Source of the DNA: Dyadobacter sp. CY343
Lineage (GTDB): Bacteria > Bacteroidota > Bacteroidia > Cytophagales > Spirosomataceae
Length of the DNA: 64,000 nucleotides
Assembly (NCBI RefSeq): GCF_021390335.1
Contig: NZ_JAJUXK010000006.1
Coordinates: 248,001-312,000 of the forward strand
Direction: 5' to 3'
The position numbers and the translations under genes are program-made. The notes beneath the pieces are model-generated. The model made no database searches, was not told where the DNA came from, and worked only from the letters and a program-made list of their open reading frames with translations. This document shows, one piece after another, positions 62,518 to 64,000 of this stretch; positions within the stretch are counted from its first letter, which is position 1; the number at the start of each line of letters is the position of its first letter.

Positions 62518-62547
62518 CAGCCGGGCAATTTGTCCGGCTGTTTTTTT
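62518..62547. terminator. Terminator after the lipocalin-like gene
   Basis: CAGCCGG / CCGGCTG with a 9-base loop followed by T7. It also lies at the 3' end of the convergent gene. Confidence 0.8.
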
Positions 62548-62980
62548 ATCCGCTGGTATGGTCGCAAACCACCACCCATTTTCCACTGATCTTTTTGAAA
62601 AGCAGTGTGTAGTGACCTTCCAGATCACCTTTTTCTGGTCGGGTCAGGTGGAACTTGCCTACTACGAATGCGACGCCGGGGCCCGGGAATGAGAAATTGA
62701 GGTAAGTGAATTTGAGCTTGCCCATCGTAGCCCGGTCCGGATAGCGTTTCAGGTAACCTTCGTAGGTAGACTTGTAGCCGTAAGTAATACCGCTTTTTCC
62801 GACGAACATCAGTGAATCCGATTCCCAGTATCCGTTCATAAAAGACTTGATATCGCCTTTGTTCCAGTCGGAAACCTGGCGATCGAGTATGGCGAAAATC
62901 TCCTCTTTGTCCTTCCCCGACTGCGCTGAAACAATGCCGGAAGTAGCCAGCAGGAACAGAGTAAAGAGCCAGTTTCTCAT
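62546..62980 (-). CDS. Exported NTF2-like (DUF4440/SnoaL-type) protein
   Basis: A 144-residue protein; the ATG at 62980 (MRNWLFTLFLLATSG) gives a clean signal peptide, whereas the longer upstream frame does not. The mature part (IFAILDRQVSDWNKGDIKSFMNGYW, later LEGHYTLLFKKISGKWVVVCDHTSG) has the length and pattern of an NTF2-like cone, of the DUF4440/SnoaL type. Catalytic residues are not evident; it may bind a small ligand. Confidence 0.82.
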   Translation of the reverse strand: MRNWLFTLFLLATSGIVSAQSGKDKEEIFAILDRQVSDWNKGDIKSFMNGYWESDSLMFVGKSGITYGYKSTYEGYLKRYPDRATMGKLKFTYLNFSFPGPGVAFVVGKFHLTRPEKGDLEGHYTLLFKKISGKWVVVCDHTSG

Positions 62981-63025
62981 ATTTTTTGTGGATTTTTGTA
63001 AAACGGTTTTCAGGTATTCAATATA

Positions 63026-63202
63026 ATGAAAGATTTGATCGGCCAGAGAATTAGTCCTCATCAAATCAGTGAACAGCAAGAAATGGGAAAGTTTAATGAC
63101 TTCTTCAAAAGTTTGGACCGCCAGAAGTATCCCTTCATCGACGGGCTCTACTACCTGTTCATGATCGTTTTTCTCCTCGTACTATTCCTTTTCTTCGCCT
63201 GA
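63026..63202 (+). CDS. Small single-pass membrane protein, 58 residues
   Basis: ATG at 63026 opens 58 codons: a soluble, polar N-terminus (MKDLIGQRISPHQISEQ...), then a strongly hydrophobic C-terminal segment of about 18 residues ending LFLFFA. It is too short for many gene finders. It ends 3 bp before the GTG start of the lipid-kinase gene in the same frame, so they probably share a transcript, and it may anchor or regulate. It is unrecognised and is divergent from the NTF2-like gene. Confidence 0.6.
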   Translation: MKDLIGQRISPHQISEQQEMGKFNDFFKSLDRQKYPFIDGLYYLFMIVFLLVLFLFFA

Positions 63203-63205
63203 CCA

Positions 63206-64000
63206 GTGCCTGGATCCTATCTTTTTATCTTAAATCCAAATTCGGGTACTTCAACCGGAAAAAGGACGAACTATATCGTCGATAAAATCCAGGCGATTGC
63301 CGGTAAGTACGATTGTGAAGCTGTGATTCTTTTCACCAAAGAACGCGGCCACGCAACTGCGCTGGTATCTGAAAACGTGGGTCTGCGTGATTGGAAGGCT
63401 GTTGTGGCAGTTGGCGGCGACGGTACCATCAACGAAACTGCACAGCCGCTTGTTGGCACAGATACGCCTGTCGGTATTATTCCGTTGGGTTCTGGAAATG
63501 GTTTGGCGAGACATTTAGGTATTCCTATTGCACTTGAAAGATCCCTGATCCGGCTTTTCACCGGAGATACGATCACGATCGATAGTGCAACGCTGAACGA
63601 TATCCCCTTTTTCTGCACCGCCGGAATAGGGTTCGACGCGTACGTCGGGCATTTGTTCAGCAAACAAAAAGTGCGCGGACTTGCTTCTTACGTAAATGTT
63701 TCATTTCGTGCGTATTGGACTTACAAACCGCAGGTACTCAAACTCAACGGATTGAATACCAATGCGTTCTCCATTTCATTTGCGAATGCGGGACAGTTTG
63801 GGAACAATGCATGGGTAGCTCCCGAAGCCAATTTGCAGGATGGAAAGCTGGATATCTGCACGATCAAACCTTTTCCGAAATGGTACGGAACTTCCCTCGC
63901 CTACCAGCTATTTACAAAGCAGATGAAAGCCTCCCGGTTTATCGACTACCAAAGTGCGGAATTCGCGGTGATAGATACAGAAACGCCGCCGATGATCCAT
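63206..64000 (+). CDS. Diacylglycerol/lipid kinase family protein, 3' end outside window
   Basis: The frame is open from the right edge back to a stop at 63200-63202; the best start is GTG 63206 (MPGSYLFILNPNSG). At least 265 residues are visible. The DAGK catalytic fold shows FILNPNSGTSTGK, VAVGGDGTINE (GGDGT nucleotide loop), PLGSGNGLARHLG and AGIGFDA. These enzymes phosphorylate diacylglycerol or related lipids, or act in YegS/BmrU-type roles. The C-terminus runs off the window. It follows the 58-residue membrane ORF by 3 bp. Confidence 0.9.
   Translation, partial: MPGSYLFILNPNSGTSTGKRTNYIVDKIQAIAGKYDCEAVILFTKERGHATALVSENVGLRDWKAVVAVGGDGTINETAQPLVGTDTPVGIIPLGSGNGLARHLGIPIALERSLIRLFTGDTITIDSATLNDIPFFCTAGIGFDAYVGHLFSKQKVRGLASYVNVSFRAYWTYKPQVLKLNGLNTNAFSISFANAGQFGNNAWVAPEANLQDGKLDICTIKPFPKWYGTSLAYQLFTKQMKASRFIDYQSAEFAVIDTETPPMIH

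Overview
The window is ordinary chromosome from a member of the Bacteroidota, most likely order Cytophagales; the gene content looks Dyadobacter-like to me, but that genus is an impression and not a test. The evidence is three large exported proteins with the gliding-motility-type (CHU_C) C-terminal sorting domain of the type IX secretion system, a further protein with a type A-like sorting tail, promoters of the Bacteroidota form TTG-N18..20-TAnnTTTG, a three-gene cytochrome b / flavoprotein / iron-sulfur succinate dehydrogenase, and small families typical of the phylum (DUF3127, DUF5606, DUF2795).

Layout. 1-4.7 kb: a CHU_C surface protein cut by the left edge, divergent from ribBA (riboflavin), a GNAT acetyltransferase and a heptose-phosphate-type PfkB kinase. 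4.7-9.3 kb: an outer-membrane-like protein and a tandem pair of related exported proteins, the longer with what looks like a metal-site-less metallo-beta-lactamase domain, then a YdjC/ChbG-type deacetylase. 9.3-14 kb: a membrane hybrid histidine kinase, lpdA, and prfB with its programmed +1 frameshift behind a palindromic repeat. 14-17 kb: an antitoxin/PIN-toxin pair, an alpha/beta hydrolase, an MHS-type transporter and a DoxX-like protein. 17-21 kb: a minus-strand set of sodium:solute symporter, DHDPS-family aldolase, a sigma-region-2-only protein and an AraC regulator, probably one catabolic locus. 21-26.5 kb: TVP38-like membrane protein, cystathionine gamma-synthase, DUF3127, an AlbA_2 protein, DUF2795, a HigBA module and cutC. 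26.5-33.8 kb: penicillin-acylase-family hydrolase, an OmpH/Skp-like chaperone and sdhCAB. 34-40 kb: two tandem giant CHU_C proteins whose last 2.07 kb are almost identical. 40-47.6 kb: fabD, tRNA-Gln, a TetR regulator, a Wzx-like flippase, MlaFE, an SDR, a ROK kinase and a GT2 glycosyltransferase. 47.7-58.7 kb: a sialate-esterase-like protein, an ALG10-like membrane glycosyltransferase, murB, a SPOR lipoprotein, gmd, a thioredoxin, engB, DUF5606, deoC, a GT4 glycosyltransferase and an orphan KAS III. 58.8-64 kb: an M1 peptidase, meaB, two small exported proteins, an overlooked 58-residue membrane ORF and a lipid kinase cut by the right edge.

Most genes are housekeeping or cell-envelope functions. 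I found no CRISPR array, prophage, insertion sequence or obvious multi-gene defence island. The best leads are the near-identical CHU_C tract, the degenerate MBL-domain protein with its short paralogue, the ALG10-like protein, the sigma-region-2-only protein in the aldolase locus, and two small ORFs. All family names rest on reading motifs in the translated sequence; no database search was run.
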